Positions 17,547-25,701 are shown, numbered from the stretch's first letter. The stretch: 25,701 bases of DNA from JACQXM01 sp964569425 (GCA_964569425.1 CAZMVD010000054.1:1-25701), one strand, 5' to 3'. Numbers and translations: made by a program. Notes: generated by a model from the sequence alone, not told the origin.

Positions 17547-18542
17547 TTACGGAGCGCTGAGGATCATTCCGCTGACGTTGAAATAGAAGAGCAGCGTGGC
17601 GATGTCGGCAGTGGCCAACACGATTGGCCCGGCCGCGATCTTGGGGTCGGCCCGAAACACGTGCACCAGCGTGGGCAACAGAACCCCGAGCACGCAGGCG
17701 GTGATAATCGCCAGGGCGATGCTGGCGGCGATGGCCAGTCCCACGTCCAGCTCCCCCCGCCAACCCCAGGCGACGCCGCCGACGACCGCGCCGCAGGCAG
17801 CGCCGAGCAGCGCGGCGGTGAAAAACTCGCGCCGCAGCGAACGAAACACGGCCCGCCAGTCGATGACCTGCTGGTGCAGCGCCTGAAGCGTGAGGCTCAT
17901 CGACTGAATGCTCACGCTCTCGGCCAGCGCCAGCACCACGGGGATAAACAGCGCCAGTACGATGGCCGTGTCGAGGAAGCCCTCGTAGCGCGCCGCCAGA
18001 AACGCACAGGCCAGCCCGCCGCCGATGTTGCACAGCAGCCAGGGAAAGCGGTTTCGGAAACCCGCCCAGGGCGAAGCGTTTCGCACCGCGGCGAACTGCA
18101 CGCCGATGAGCTGGAACACGTCGCGTTCCGTCTGCGCCTCGGTGATCTCCACGATTTCGTCCGTGAACATGGTCACGTCGACCACGCCCAGGATGCGCGT
18201 CCGCTCGTCGACCACGGGAAAGGCGAGCAGGCGGTGCTTGACAAACATGTCGCAGGCGTCGGCCACGCGGTGCTGATCGGGTATGTGGATGACCTTGCCG
18301 ACCATGATGGTGGAAATGCGCACCTCGGGCGCACTCATCAGCAAACGGCGCGTGGGCAGCACGCCCTTGAGCACCCCGTCGGCGTCGACCACGTAGAAGT
18401 AGATGATTTTCTCACCGAGTTGCAGGGTGCGCAACGAGGCAAGCGCTTCTTCGACGGTCAGGTCCTGGCGCAACGCGGTGAAGTCCGTGCGCATGAACTC
18501 CGCCACCGGCCGTTCGAGAATATGTTCATCAATCCGCGCCAT
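17547..18542 (-). CDS. MgtE-type magnesium transporter lacking the N domain
   Basis: A 331-residue protein of the MgtE family. Residues 12-130 form two CBS domains ('VEEALASLRTLQLGEKIIYFYVVDADGVLKGVL' and 'VADACDMFVKHRLLAFPVVDERTRILGVVD'). A membrane part of five helices follows (about 165-331). MgtE proteins are usually about 450 residues and begin with a superhelical N domain of roughly 130 residues; this one starts directly at the CBS region. The pore aspartate is present as D313 in 'PIVLATADIATLLFYF'. The signature usually reading 'GGNxGxQS' is altered to 'AESVSIQS' (207-214). It probably moves Mg2+ or another divalent ion through the inner membrane, with altered gating. I chose the ATG at 18542 because the open frame upstream to 18752 encodes low-complexity sequence with no transporter similarity. 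Confidence 0.82.
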   Translation of the reverse strand: MARIDEHILERPVAEFMRTDFTALRQDLTVEEALASLRTLQLGEKIIYFYVVDADGVLKGVLPTRRLLMSAPEVRISTIMVGKVIHIPDQHRVADACDMFVKHRLLAFPVVDERTRILGVVDVTMFTDEIVEITEAQTERDVFQLIGVQFAAVRNASPWAGFRNRFPWLLCNIGGGLACAFLAARYEGFLDTAIVLALFIPVVLALAESVSIQSMSLTLQALHQQVIDWRAVFRSLRREFFTAALLGAACGAVVGGVAWGWRGELDVGLAIAASIALAIITACVLGVLLPTLVHVFRADPKIAAGPIVLATADIATLLFYFNVSGMILSAP

Positions 18543-18693
18543 GGACGGAGTATAGGGGAAACGGGCGGCGCGAGTAGAGCAGGGACCAAGGCGTGAGGCG
18601 TGAGGCGAGAGATGAGGTACGAAAGAGGGTGACGGGCTGGAAAGCCGGTCCCACTGCGCTCCGCTCATAGTGCTTTGCCGACCCGCCAGACTC

Positions 18694-21600
18694 TTACGGT
18701 CCCGGCGCAGGGCACGACGGCAGCGTGGCACCCAGCCACGGCGTGAAGGCACCAGCGCCGTTGAGCCCGTCGATCAACCGCAGAATGTCCTGCGCGTTGG
18801 CGGCGCCGCTGCGGTTGATGTCCGTGGCGTACAGCGGACGCACGAAGCCCGGCACCTGGTTGAGCGAGTTGACCAGCGCGGTAATGTCCGAAGCGTTGGC
18901 GGCGCCGCTGGCGTTCACGTCGCCGGGCAGGCAGCCCAGGCACACGCGCTCCCCGCCGATCACTTCCACGCAGGTCCAGTGGCGCGGCTGAATGGGCCGA
19001 TCCAGAACCACCGTGGCCGCGCCGTCCGTGCAGGCGACCGCGGTGATGGCCGGCGGAAAGGCATCGGTGGGATGCACGTGCACGCGGAAGTCGCCGGGAC
19101 CCCAGGCGGTGCAATCGCACCCGGCCGCCAGCGTGAAGGTAACGCGATCCCACCCTTGTGCCATGGTGTTGTCATTCAAGGGGTACGGCTGGCGGGCATC
19201 GACGGCGCAGTTCGGCGGATCGCTGGACAGGATGTCCGTACACGGCGGAGCACACTCGTCGGGCACGCCGTCAGCCGGGTTCACGTCGAGCGAAGTGCCG
19301 TAGAGGATGTCGCAATCGTCGGGGACGCCGTTGCCATTGCAGTCGCCGTTGACCTCCGCCTGGTAGGCGAAATCCAGGGAGATAAACGTCGACGGGAAGC
19401 ACAGCGTGGGGTTGACGGCCGGGGTGGCGAACAGGTCGATAACCAGCTCGCCCTCCGCGGCGGCGGCGTTGAACAGCGCCCGCGGGACGACGAGCACGGC
19501 CTGGTCGGGCATGAGCGGGCAGTCGTTGGCGCCGCTCTGGAAGACGCTGCCGAGGAACGTGCCGTTGAGGACCACGTCGATGCGCTCGTTGAGGGCGAGC
19601 AGATCGGCGCGGGCGAGGAATTGCACGGCGACGTCATGGCCGGCAGGCGGCGGCGCGGGAACGATGATGCGCTGCGGCTGCCCGGCGCCGATGGGCGTAA
19701 GCAGCGGCGAAGCGAACTCGAAAACCGTGGTTTCGCACTCGTCCGGAATCTCGTTGCCATTGCAATCGGCGGAGTGGCCATAGGCGACGTCGCACTCGTC
19801 CGGAACGCCGTTGCCATTGCAGTCAGGGGAGGGGATGCGGAAGACGTAGGCGGAACCGGCATTAGCGCCCGCGTCGTCGGCGCCCTTGGCACCCACAAAG
19901 GCGGTGTCGCCACTGATGGCGACCGCCTGGCCGAGGAAATCAAGTTTACGGGCATTGGCGACCGTGAACTTGGCCGAGGGGATCCATGCCCCCCTGCTTT
20001 GGCGAAAGAGGTACGCTGCACCAGTGAACCAACCCCCTTCCGAATTTGCGCCAACGGATCCGATGATCAGGTCATCTCCATTGAGGTGGATACTCCATCC
20101 AAAGGCATAGCCCTCCTGCGCATCCGGTGCAGTGAGTGTTGCAACGTGCCACCAATGGCCGGCGCTTTCCCGATAGACGTAGGCGGCCCCGGCACTCGAT
20201 CCACCGTCGTCGTTTCCGTGCGCTCCGACGACTACCGTCTTGCCGTGGAGGGACACGCTGATTCCGAAGAAGTCATACACCGCACTGGGGCCGGACGTGA
20301 GGCGAGCCACCTGCTGCCACATGCCGTCAACCTCGCGGAATATAAACGCCGCGCTCGTCCTGAGTGTTCCGTTGGCCACGGCCAGCGTTGTGATAGCGGC
20401 CGTGTCGCCGCTCAAGGAAACGGCATACCCGAATCTCTCGGCCGATTGGGCGCCGGTTCCCCTGACTTTGGCGACGGGCTGCCATTGTCCATTGATTTCG
20501 CGGAAGATATAAGCCGAACCGCTGTTGGACCCGGCATCATCGTCGCCAATGGCACCGATCACTACCGTTTGGCCGTCCACAGCCACACTGTGTCCAAAAA
20601 GATCACCGGAAGCTGCATCATAGGCGGTGAGCTTGGTCACCTGCTGCCAAACGCCTTCTACTTCGGAAAATACGTAAGCTGAACCGCTGTTGAAACCGTG
20701 ATCGTCGTCTTCGGGGGCACCGATGATGATGGTGCTGCCGCTGATCGAAACCGCATGGCCAAACAAGTCTCCTTCCGCTCCGTCGGACGCTGTAAGTTTA
20801 GCCATCATTTCCCAGGCGCCGCCCGACTTCCGATAGACGTATGCCGAGCCGCTGTTGATTCCGGCATCGTCGTCCCGAACGGATCCGATGACGGTCGTAT
20901 CCCCGCTCAATGATACGCTGTAACCGAACTGGTCTCCAGGGGCGGCGTCGGGCGCGGTCAGTTTGACGATTAGCGCCGGCGCGATGTCGCATTCATCGGG
21001 AACACCGTTGAAGTTGCAATCCTGGCTGGTGCCGTCGGCCAGGTCGCAGTCGTCGGGGATGCCGTTGGCGTTGCAGTCGTTGGGACCGAGTTCGCAGTCG
21101 TCGGGGATTCCGTTGCCGTTGCAGTCCGCGCCAGTGCCGTCGGCCAGGTCGCATTCATCGGGGACGCCGTTGCCGTTGCAGTCGTTGGAACCCAGCTCGC
21201 AGTCGTCGGGAATTTCGTTGCCGTTGCAGTCGAGGCTCGTCTCGTCGGCCAGATCACACTCATCCGGCACGCCGTTGCCATTGCAGTCGGAGGAGGGAAC
21301 GCGGAACAAGTAAGCCGCACCTGCGCCGGTACCGCCGGAATGACTGGAGAAGGGGGCTCCGACCAGCGCCGTGTCGCCGCTGACGGATACGCTATAGCCG
21401 TCATCTCCAACGCCTGCGTCAGTGGCCGTCAACGTGGCCACTGATTGCCATTCGCCGCCGATTTCACGGAATGCATAGGCGGAGCCTGCTGCATTCGCGC
21501 CAAACCCTGTCGGATAAACGCCAATGGCAATCGCCCTCACGCTCAGAGCTACACTGATGCCAAAATGATCGTTGGCCCCTGGGACCGGCGCCTTCAGCTT

Positions 21601-24600
21601 GGCAACCTGCTCCCAGTTACCACCGTTTTCCTGAAAGACGTAGGCCGCACCGGAGTCCACGCCTCCGTCGTCGTCTCCGATTGCACCGACAACGGCTCTT
21701 CCGTTCTCGATCGCGACACCAACTCCGAAAAAGTCGAGCACGGCTCCATCGCTTGCCGTCAGCTTGGTGACCGGAATCCAAGTTCCCCCGACCTCGCGGA
21801 AAACGTATGCGGATCCACTGTCGGCCCCCTGATCGTCATCCATCGGAGCACCAACAATGGCCGTGTCCCCACTCAACGCGACGCTGTATCCAAATAAGTC
21901 GCGCCCGGCCGCGTCGCCGGCTTGCAGCTTGGCAATCTGCTGCCATACGCCGCCACTGTCACGAAAGACATATGCCGAGCCGGAATCGCAAAACTGGCTT
22001 GCCGGACAGGCGTCATCGTCCCTGGGTGCCCCGATGACCACTGTATCTCCGCTGATATCGACACTGAATCCGAATTCGTCTGACGGCGAACCATCTGCAG
22101 CCGTGAGTTTGGCAATCTGCTGCCAGACACCACCCACTTCCCGAAATACGTAGGCGGAGCCGCTGTTGGACCCATTGTCGTCGTCCGAGGGTGCGCCCAC
22201 CACAGCGGTGTCGCCGTCGATCGAGACACTCCATCCGAACTGATCGCCAAGTGCTGCGTCGGAAGACCCCAGGTGAGCCAGTCGCTCCCATCCGGTTAGC
22301 GTCTTGCGCACGAAAGAAGCGGAACCGCTTCGGATGCCGCCGACGGTGTCGGAGTAAGAGCCAATTACCCCTGTATCGCCGCTCAGCGAAACGCTGAAAC
22401 CAAAGAATCTCGACGAACCGGTGCCGGAAGGGAGAAACCTGGCAAGCTGGGCATGCTCGACGTCACAATCGTCCGGCGTGCCGTTGCTGTTGCAGTCCTC
22501 GCTGATGCCCGACGCGAGGTCGCAGTCGTCGGGGATGCCGTTGCTGTTGCAGTCGTTGACGGTCAGTTCGCATTCGTCGGGAACCAGGTTCTCGTTGCAG
22601 TCGAGACTGACGCCGTCGCGGATGTCCAGGAAGTCGGGCCGGCCGTTGGCGTTGCAGTCGGCGTCCAGCATGACGCACTCGCCGCCGAATTCATCGCAGA
22701 ACAGGTCGAGGGCTTCGCACGGGTCGCCGAGCGACTCGCACTGCCCGTCGGCGCATTGTTCGAGCCCGGTGCAGAACAAGCCGTCGTCGGTGCAGGCAGC
22801 GCCGTCGGGGGCGTGATTGGGCAGACAGGCGCCGGCACCGTCGCAGGTGTCGGGCGCCGTGCAGTCGGTGGCGCCGTTGTCGCCGCAGAAGGTGCCCGCG
22901 GGGCGCGGCACATTCAGGCACGCGTCGTCCACGCAAACATCGTCCGTGCATTCGTTGGCGTCGTCACAGTCAGCATTGATCAGGCAGTTGACGCAGCGAT
23001 CGCGGTTTTCGTCGCAGGTGTAAAAGACGGGATCGCCCGCGCAGGGATCGCCCGGAGACCGACACATCCCAACCACGCAGCGCTCCACGCCCGTGCAGAA
23101 AACGCCGTCCTCGGTGCACAGGGTGTCGTCGGGCTCATTGGTCCAGCGCGTGTTGGCAACCGCCGTGAGGCAGGCTTGACACTCATTGAACGGATTGCTG
23201 GCTCCCTCGGCCACGCACTGCCCGCCGATCAGGCAGAAGCCGGGGTTGATGGCGAACTCGCAGCGGCTGAGGGCGAGGCTACAGGTGTCGGTGGTACAGG
23301 TGCGGTTGTCGTTGCACTCGACGTCGCTGCTGCATTCGCAGGAATCGATGGTCCCGTTGCCGTTAGCATCGCTCGCGCTGCCGTCGTGGATTTCGCAGCC
23401 GTCGGATATATTGTTGGCGTTGCAGTCGTCGAGCACGTCGATGGTGAAGGCAAACACCGAGCCCGGTTGCCCCGTGCCGGTGATGGAGCTGCACAGGACG
23501 TAGTCGCCATCCATGGCCACGGCGTTCCCGAAGCGCGCGGCGGCGAAGCGCTCCCAGGGCAGCGGATGCAGTTTGCCCGCCTCCAACCAGCCCCTGGGAC
23601 CGCGCTCGAAGTAGAAAAGCGTACCCGAATTGGCGAGCAAGTTATCGTCGTCCAGCCGGGCGCCCACGAACAGGCGGTCGCCGTCGATGGCCACGGCGGA
23701 GCCGAAGTTGTCATTCAGCGCCGTATCGCTGCCGCGCAATGCGGCTTCCTCGATCCAGTTCGTTCCGTTAAAGCGAAAGACGTAGGCACGCTGACCGGCG
23801 TTGCTTCGGTCCCCCACGGCGATCAGATCGTCCCTAATAGCCACCGCGCTGCCGAAGTTGCGTGGCGAGGCGGCGTCGGAGGCGACCAGCCGCTGATGAA
23901 CCGACCAGGTCTCGCCTTGGCGCCGCAGGACATAGGCCGTGCCGACTTGGACATCACTGCCCGTTTGGCCGGTAATCTTCCCTATGAGCGCGCCCGCTAC
24001 GGCCCATTCGCCATCCATCGCCAGTGCAGAGCCAAAGAAATCGCCTTCCTTAACCTGATTGGGAACGATCTTCTGTTTCTGCACCCAGGTAGCGCCTTCC
24101 TTGCGAAAAACATAGACGGCGCCGCTGTTGCCGCCCCCGGTCGGCATGTGCGGATCGGCATTCTCAGCGCCCACCAGCGCCCAGTCGCCCTCGATCGCCA
24201 CCGAAGACCCGAAGCGGTCGCCGCTGGCGATATCGCTTGACTGCAAGTTCTGTTCCGGCATCCATGCGTCCCCCGTCCGCCGATACACCAGCGCTGCCCC
24301 GGCATCGACCAGCGGGGTAATCGGCATCGGTGGGCGATCCGCCCCCGGAGCGCCCACAATGGCCACGTCGCCATGAATCGCCACGGCGCGGCCGAACTCA
24401 TCGCCGCCCGTTCCGCCAAACATGTTCAACTTGGCCCGCTCGACCCAGCCGCCCGGCGTACGCTCAAAGATGTACGCCGCGCCCGAATTGACCAGGCCGG
24501 GGCCAAGCTCGAGCACCGATCCCACGATGGCGAATTCGCCGGACATCGCCACGGACGTTCCGAAATTCGCCCCAGCCCCCGATGCGCTCCCCTGCAACAA

Positions 24601-24687
24601 CGCCGACTCGCAGGGCAACTGGGCCCGAGCAGTAATCGAAACGGAAACGGCAACCACAAGAGCCGTGAGGAGGTGTCGGAATGTCAT
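18694..24687 (-). CDS. Giant secreted FG-GAP propeller protein with calcium-loop repeats and C-terminal dockerin-like pair
   Basis: A 1997-residue exported protein. A signal peptide ('LLTALVVAVSVSITARA', about 1-22) is followed by three blocks of FG-GAP repeats (about 30-418, 747-1132, 1240-1620). Each has seven copies of the 'GDxFGxSVAIxGDxxVVGAP' type, so three seven-bladed beta-propellers are likely. Between the blocks lie a Cys-rich segment (about 419-745) with C-T-x-D-x-C units and Asp/Asn-Cys loops such as 'DCNGNGVPDECDLADGT'. A beta-rich domain occupies about 1652-1780. The C-terminus has a second small domain and a dockerin-like duplication, 'GDVNASGAANASDITALVNSLN' (about 1922) and 'TDINRSGAANAQDILRLIDGLN' (about 1956). 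Ca2+ binding and cell-surface adhesion or matrix assembly are likely; the partner is unknown. The ATG at 24687 has AGGGGA 7 nt upstream, and no other large gene shares the operon. Confidence 0.9.
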   Translation of the reverse strand: MTFRHLLTALVVAVSVSITARAQLPCESALLQGSASGAGANFGTSVAMSGEFAIVGSVLELGPGLVNSGAAYIFERTPGGWVERAKLNMFGGTGGDEFGRAVAIHGDVAIVGAPGADRPPMPITPLVDAGAALVYRRTGDAWMPEQNLQSSDIASGDRFGSSVAIEGDWALVGAENADPHMPTGGGNSGAVYVFRKEGATWVQKQKIVPNQVKEGDFFGSALAMDGEWAVAGALIGKITGQTGSDVQVGTAYVLRRQGETWSVHQRLVASDAASPRNFGSAVAIRDDLIAVGDRSNAGQRAYVFRFNGTNWIEEAALRGSDTALNDNFGSAVAIDGDRLFVGARLDDDNLLANSGTLFYFERGPRGWLEAGKLHPLPWERFAAARFGNAVAMDGDYVLCSSITGTGQPGSVFAFTIDVLDDCNANNISDGCEIHDGSASDANGNGTIDSCECSSDVECNDNRTCTTDTCSLALSRCEFAINPGFCLIGGQCVAEGASNPFNECQACLTAVANTRWTNEPDDTLCTEDGVFCTGVERCVVGMCRSPGDPCAGDPVFYTCDENRDRCVNCLINADCDDANECTDDVCVDDACLNVPRPAGTFCGDNGATDCTAPDTCDGAGACLPNHAPDGAACTDDGLFCTGLEQCADGQCESLGDPCEALDLFCDEFGGECVMLDADCNANGRPDFLDIRDGVSLDCNENLVPDECELTVNDCNSNGIPDDCDLASGISEDCNSNGTPDDCDVEHAQLARFLPSGTGSSRFFGFSVSLSGDTGVIGSYSDTVGGIRSGSASFVRKTLTGWERLAHLGSSDAALGDQFGWSVSIDGDTAVVGAPSDDDNGSNSGSAYVFREVGGVWQQIAKLTAADGSPSDEFGFSVDISGDTVVIGAPRDDDACPASQFCDSGSAYVFRDSGGVWQQIAKLQAGDAAGRDLFGYSVALSGDTAIVGAPMDDDQGADSGSAYVFREVGGTWIPVTKLTASDGAVLDFFGVGVAIENGRAVVGAIGDDDGGVDSGAAYVFQENGGNWEQVAKLKAPVPGANDHFGISVALSVRAIAIGVYPTGFGANAAGSAYAFREIGGEWQSVATLTATDAGVGDDGYSVSVSGDTALVGAPFSSHSGGTGAGAAYLFRVPSSDCNGNGVPDECDLADETSLDCNGNEIPDDCELGSNDCNGNGVPDECDLADGTGADCNGNGIPDDCELGPNDCNANGIPDDCDLADGTSQDCNFNGVPDECDIAPALIVKLTAPDAAPGDQFGYSVSLSGDTTVIGSVRDDDAGINSGSAYVYRKSGGAWEMMAKLTASDGAEGDLFGHAVSISGSTIIIGAPEDDDHGFNSGSAYVFSEVEGVWQQVTKLTAYDAASGDLFGHSVAVDGQTVVIGAIGDDDAGSNSGSAYIFREINGQWQPVAKVRGTGAQSAERFGYAVSLSGDTAAITTLAVANGTLRTSAAFIFREVDGMWQQVARLTSGPSAVYDFFGISVSLHGKTVVVGAHGNDDGGSSAGAAYVYRESAGHWWHVATLTAPDAQEGYAFGWSIHLNGDDLIIGSVGANSEGGWFTGAAYLFRQSRGAWIPSAKFTVANARKLDFLGQAVAISGDTAFVGAKGADDAGANAGSAYVFRIPSPDCNGNGVPDECDVAYGHSADCNGNEIPDECETTVFEFASPLLTPIGAGQPQRIIVPAPPPAGHDVAVQFLARADLLALNERIDVVLNGTFLGSVFQSGANDCPLMPDQAVLVVPRALFNAAAAEGELVIDLFATPAVNPTLCFPSTFISLDFAYQAEVNGDCNGNGVPDDCDILYGTSLDVNPADGVPDECAPPCTDILSSDPPNCAVDARQPYPLNDNTMAQGWDRVTFTLAAGCDCTAWGPGDFRVHVHPTDAFPPAITAVACTDGAATVVLDRPIQPRHWTCVEVIGGERVCLGCLPGDVNASGAANASDITALVNSLNQVPGFVRPLYATDINRSGAANAQDILRLIDGLNGAGAFTPWLGATLPSCPAPGP
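18760..18930 (-). repeat. Dockerin type I-like duplicated calcium loop
   Basis: Two copies of an EF-hand-like loop and helix ('GDVNASGAANASDITALVNSLN' and 'TDINRSGAANAQDILRLIDGLN') at the C-terminus of the giant protein. This arrangement is typical of planctomycete secreted proteins. Confidence 0.75.
19829..20969 (-). repeat. FG-GAP block 3, seven repeats
   Basis: Seven units from 'GDQFGYSVSLSGDTTVIGS' to 'LDFLGQAVAISGDTAFVGA'. They resemble block 2 more closely than block 1, which suggests that a whole propeller was duplicated. Confidence 0.85.
20975..21290 (-). repeat. Thrombospondin-3-like Asp/Asn-Cys loop repeats
   Basis: Six to seven tandem loops of the type 'DCNGNGVPDECDLADGT' or 'DCNGNEIPDDCELGSN', about 13-18 residues each, near-identical at the nucleotide level. 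They resemble calcium-binding TSP3 repeats with a cysteine pair per unit. Confidence 0.85.
21293..22450 (-). repeat. FG-GAP block 2, seven repeats
   Basis: Seven units from 'SSRFFGFSVSLSGDTGVIGS' to 'GDDGYSVSVSGDTALVGAP'. Six keep the F-G core and the last has D-G in its place. Several carry 'SDDDNGSNSGSAYVFRE' calcium-type loops. Confidence 0.85.
22445..23435 (-). repeat. Cys-rich C-T-x-D-x-C segment plus calcium-loop repeats
   Basis: About 330 residues with spaced cysteines (units like 'CNDNRTCTTDTC' and 'CTDDGLFCTGLEQC', the latter recurring in altered form). It ends in Asp/Asn-Cys loops such as 'DCNSNGIPDDCDLASG'. Disulfide-stabilised spacers with calcium sites are likely. Confidence 0.75.
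23436..24600 (-). repeat. FG-GAP block 1, seven repeats
   Basis: Seven imperfect units of about 53-60 residues, with cores from 'GANFGTSVAMSGEFAIVGS' to 'AARFGNAVAMDGDYVLCSS'. The later units are the most diverged in the D-x-D-x-D-G-like part. Confidence 0.85.
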
Positions 24688-24973
24688 GGCTGGATCCCCT
24701 GTCGAAAGGACATTGACGCTGCTCCCCAGCCGCTGGCCATGCGGCGACCAGCGGGACGCGCTGCGGAATCGAAAACGTGCGACAAACTCCACGGCCCGCT
24801 CGGGATCAACCCCCGATCGAGCCCCCACCGGCACACCGGACCCCAGAATGGGCAAGCATGTTTGGGAATCTCTCGCTCGTCTCCAGAGCGGTCGGGAACT
24901 GACTGTCCCGTGACCGCCGCTCACCGGTGCGCCAAGTGCGTCGAATCCGCTACAAGCTATAACACCGAAGTCC

Positions 24974-24983
24974 GCCACGTGGC
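24974..24983. promoter_or_regulatory. Perfect palindrome GCCACGTGGC upstream of the giant gene
   Basis: This 10-bp perfect inverted repeat lies about 290 bp upstream of the giant gene's start, on its promoter side. Such a site could be an operator; no cognate regulator is visible. Confidence 0.3.
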
Positions 24984-25103
24984 AGGTGAAAATCTGAATT
25001 TTCCCAACACCGGCGGGAATGGACCGTTTGCCTGAACTCAAGCAAGAACCGTGCCACGATGAGAATACCGAGAGGATATGGCCGAATCCGAGCGACGACC
25101 TCG

Positions 25104-25134
25104 TTGGTTTTCGTCAACCCATTTTGCGTATACT
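25104..25134 (+). promoter_or_regulatory. Candidate sigma-70-like promoter
   Basis: TTGGTT (25104-25109) and TATACT (25129-25134, five of six matches to TATAAT) are separated by 19 nt, slightly long. It lies in the AT-richer part of the spacer and points toward the gene starting at 25659. Confidence 0.35.
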
Positions 25135-25372
25135 ACCCATTGCCCCAACCATCGGGGGGAGGAATCGGCGATCTCAGGCGTTCATCGGATTATCCTGAAA
25201 TCCCGAGGTCCGACCGCTGTTCTCAGTGGTTCAAGCCCAAAACGACGAATCAATGTCAAAGATCGTCCGCTTGCGGTCTAGATAACAATGGGAACTCGTT
25301 CGGGCGGCGTCTGAAGAGAGATGACGGAACGGAGGCGCCTCCGGACAAAGAAAGAATCGACCAAGACCGATG

Positions 25373-25416
25373 GGGAGGGGGCGGGCTCGCCCCCAGTCCT
25401 GAGCCCGCCCCGCCCC
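25373..25416. other. GC-rich hairpin
   Basis: An 11-bp stem (GGG plus GCGGGCTC pairing with GAGCCCGC plus CCC) is extended past two mismatches by three more G-C pairs, around a 12-nt loop. No T-tract follows, so it is a structured element of unknown role and not a clear terminator. Confidence 0.5.
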
Positions 25417-25658
25417 AGAGGAGTTTCGCGGCAGCATAGGCAGGAACGAATCGGGAGAAGCAATTGCCCCAACTGACACTGCGGGCGATAGACACGCTCA
25501 GCTTTGTCTTGGAGAATTGAAACCAGCGACCGAGCCTGAAGTCGTGGCGGACGATAGAACAAGGGAATCCGATTGCATTCGTGGCGGTTACAAGGAACAT
25601 AGAGGATAGGAGCGAGGGCGAAATCCTCGGACCAAGACTTCGATTTAAGGAGCGAACG

Positions 25659-25701
25659 ATGCGCAGGGAACTTTCCATGGTGGGTGCGGGATTGTTGGTG
25701 G
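25659..25701 (+). CDS. Start of a probable exported protein (truncated by window edge)
   Basis: Only 14 codons are visible. ATG at 25659 has a strong ribosome binding site, AAGGAG (25647-25652), 6 nt upstream. The residues MRRELSMVGAGLLV show a basic n-region followed by a hydrophobic stretch, as expected for the beginning of a signal peptide. Nothing can be said about the mature protein. It is divergent from the giant FG-GAP gene across a 971-bp spacer. Confidence 0.6.
   Translation, partial: MRRELSMVGAGLLV

Larger units (their letters stand above)
24688..25658. other. Intergenic region upstream of the giant gene
   Basis: This 971-bp stretch contains no convincing gene. It holds a perfect 10-bp palindrome GCCACGTGGC (24974-24983), a candidate plus-strand promoter (25104-25134) and a GC-rich hairpin (25373-25416). 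A small plus-strand frame from ATG 25078 has a purine stretch too close to its start and no recognisable similarity, so I do not call it. Confidence 0.55.

Noticed and set aside
18543..18752. N-terminal extension of the MgtE-like protein to 18752
   Set aside because: Arg/Ser/Pro-rich translation that does not resemble the missing MgtE N domain.
18670..20682. Long plus-strand open frame (670 codons) opposite the giant FG-GAP gene
   Set aside because: The minus-strand frame has a signal peptide, repeats and recognised domains; the plus frame is an antisense artefact of high-GC codon use and repetitive sequence.
20975..21290. Short near-identical tandem DNA repeats that could suggest a CRISPR array
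   Set aside because: The repeats stay in frame and encode calcium-loop peptides, and there are no unique spacers of constant length.
22453..24240. Second long plus-strand open frame (595 codons) opposite the giant gene
   Set aside because: Ala/Val/Gly-rich translation without family similarity, fully opposite repeat-coding sequence.
25078..25281. Small plus-strand frame of 67 codons
   Set aside because: Purine stretch directly abuts the ATG, composition is unlike the other genes and no domain is recognisable.

Overview
The window is GC-rich DNA with high-GC codon usage. It most likely comes from a member of Planctomycetota, perhaps Phycisphaerae or a related uncultured lineage. The main reason is a roughly 2000-residue secreted protein on the minus strand (18694-24687). 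It combines FG-GAP propeller repeats, Asp/Asn-Cys calcium-loop repeats and a C-terminal dockerin-like pair of the GDVN type, a combination familiar from planctomycete genomes. The ClpS variant and the LolA-like secreted protein fit this placement. It rests on recognition by eye, not on a database search. I found no rRNA, tRNA, CRISPR array or complete insertion sequence.

Layout. Bases 1-2958 (+) hold the C-terminal part of a group 1 glycosyltransferase and, 8 nt on, an MsbA-type ABC exporter with a PDZ-like insert in its first extracytoplasmic loop. This pair suits envelope glycan or lipid export. Converging on it (2983-4287, -) is a DAACS-family dicarboxylate/acidic amino acid symporter. A 325-bp divergent spacer with a candidate sigma-70-like promoter leads into a VOC protein and acetoacetyl-CoA synthetase (4613-6973, +). 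Next come a secreted protein with C-terminal ankyrin repeats and an overlapping putative lipoprotein (7074-9523, +). A small hairpin separates these from a minus-strand cluster transcribed miaB, then clpS-like, then methyltransferase (9587-12378).

Bases 12379-13119 are a long non-coding spacer holding a perfect 16-bp palindrome that differs from the canonical parS site at only the two symmetric inner positions. A LolA-like exported protein, a small SMR-fold membrane protein, a MOSC-domain protein (overlapping by 4 bp) and a membrane-anchored alpha/beta hydrolase follow (13120-15730, +). An orphan gene at 16073-16981 with a C-terminal HEPN-like R-x4-H motif sits between two gene-poor spacers and has visibly more relaxed codon use. 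A short MgtE-type magnesium transporter without the usual N domain (17547-18542, -) precedes the giant FG-GAP gene. The last kilobase is mostly non-coding and ends with the first codons of another probable exported protein (25659, +).

How the parts work together: most of the window is chromosomal housekeeping, transport and envelope function. The best-supported functional groupings are glycosyltransferase plus exporter, VOC plus acetoacetyl-CoA synthetase, ankyrin protein plus lipoprotein, miaB-clpS-methyltransferase, and SMR-like plus MOSC. The most unusual items are the PDZ-in-exporter architecture, the three successive seven-repeat propellers in one protein, the parS-like palindrome and the isolated HEPN-like gene.
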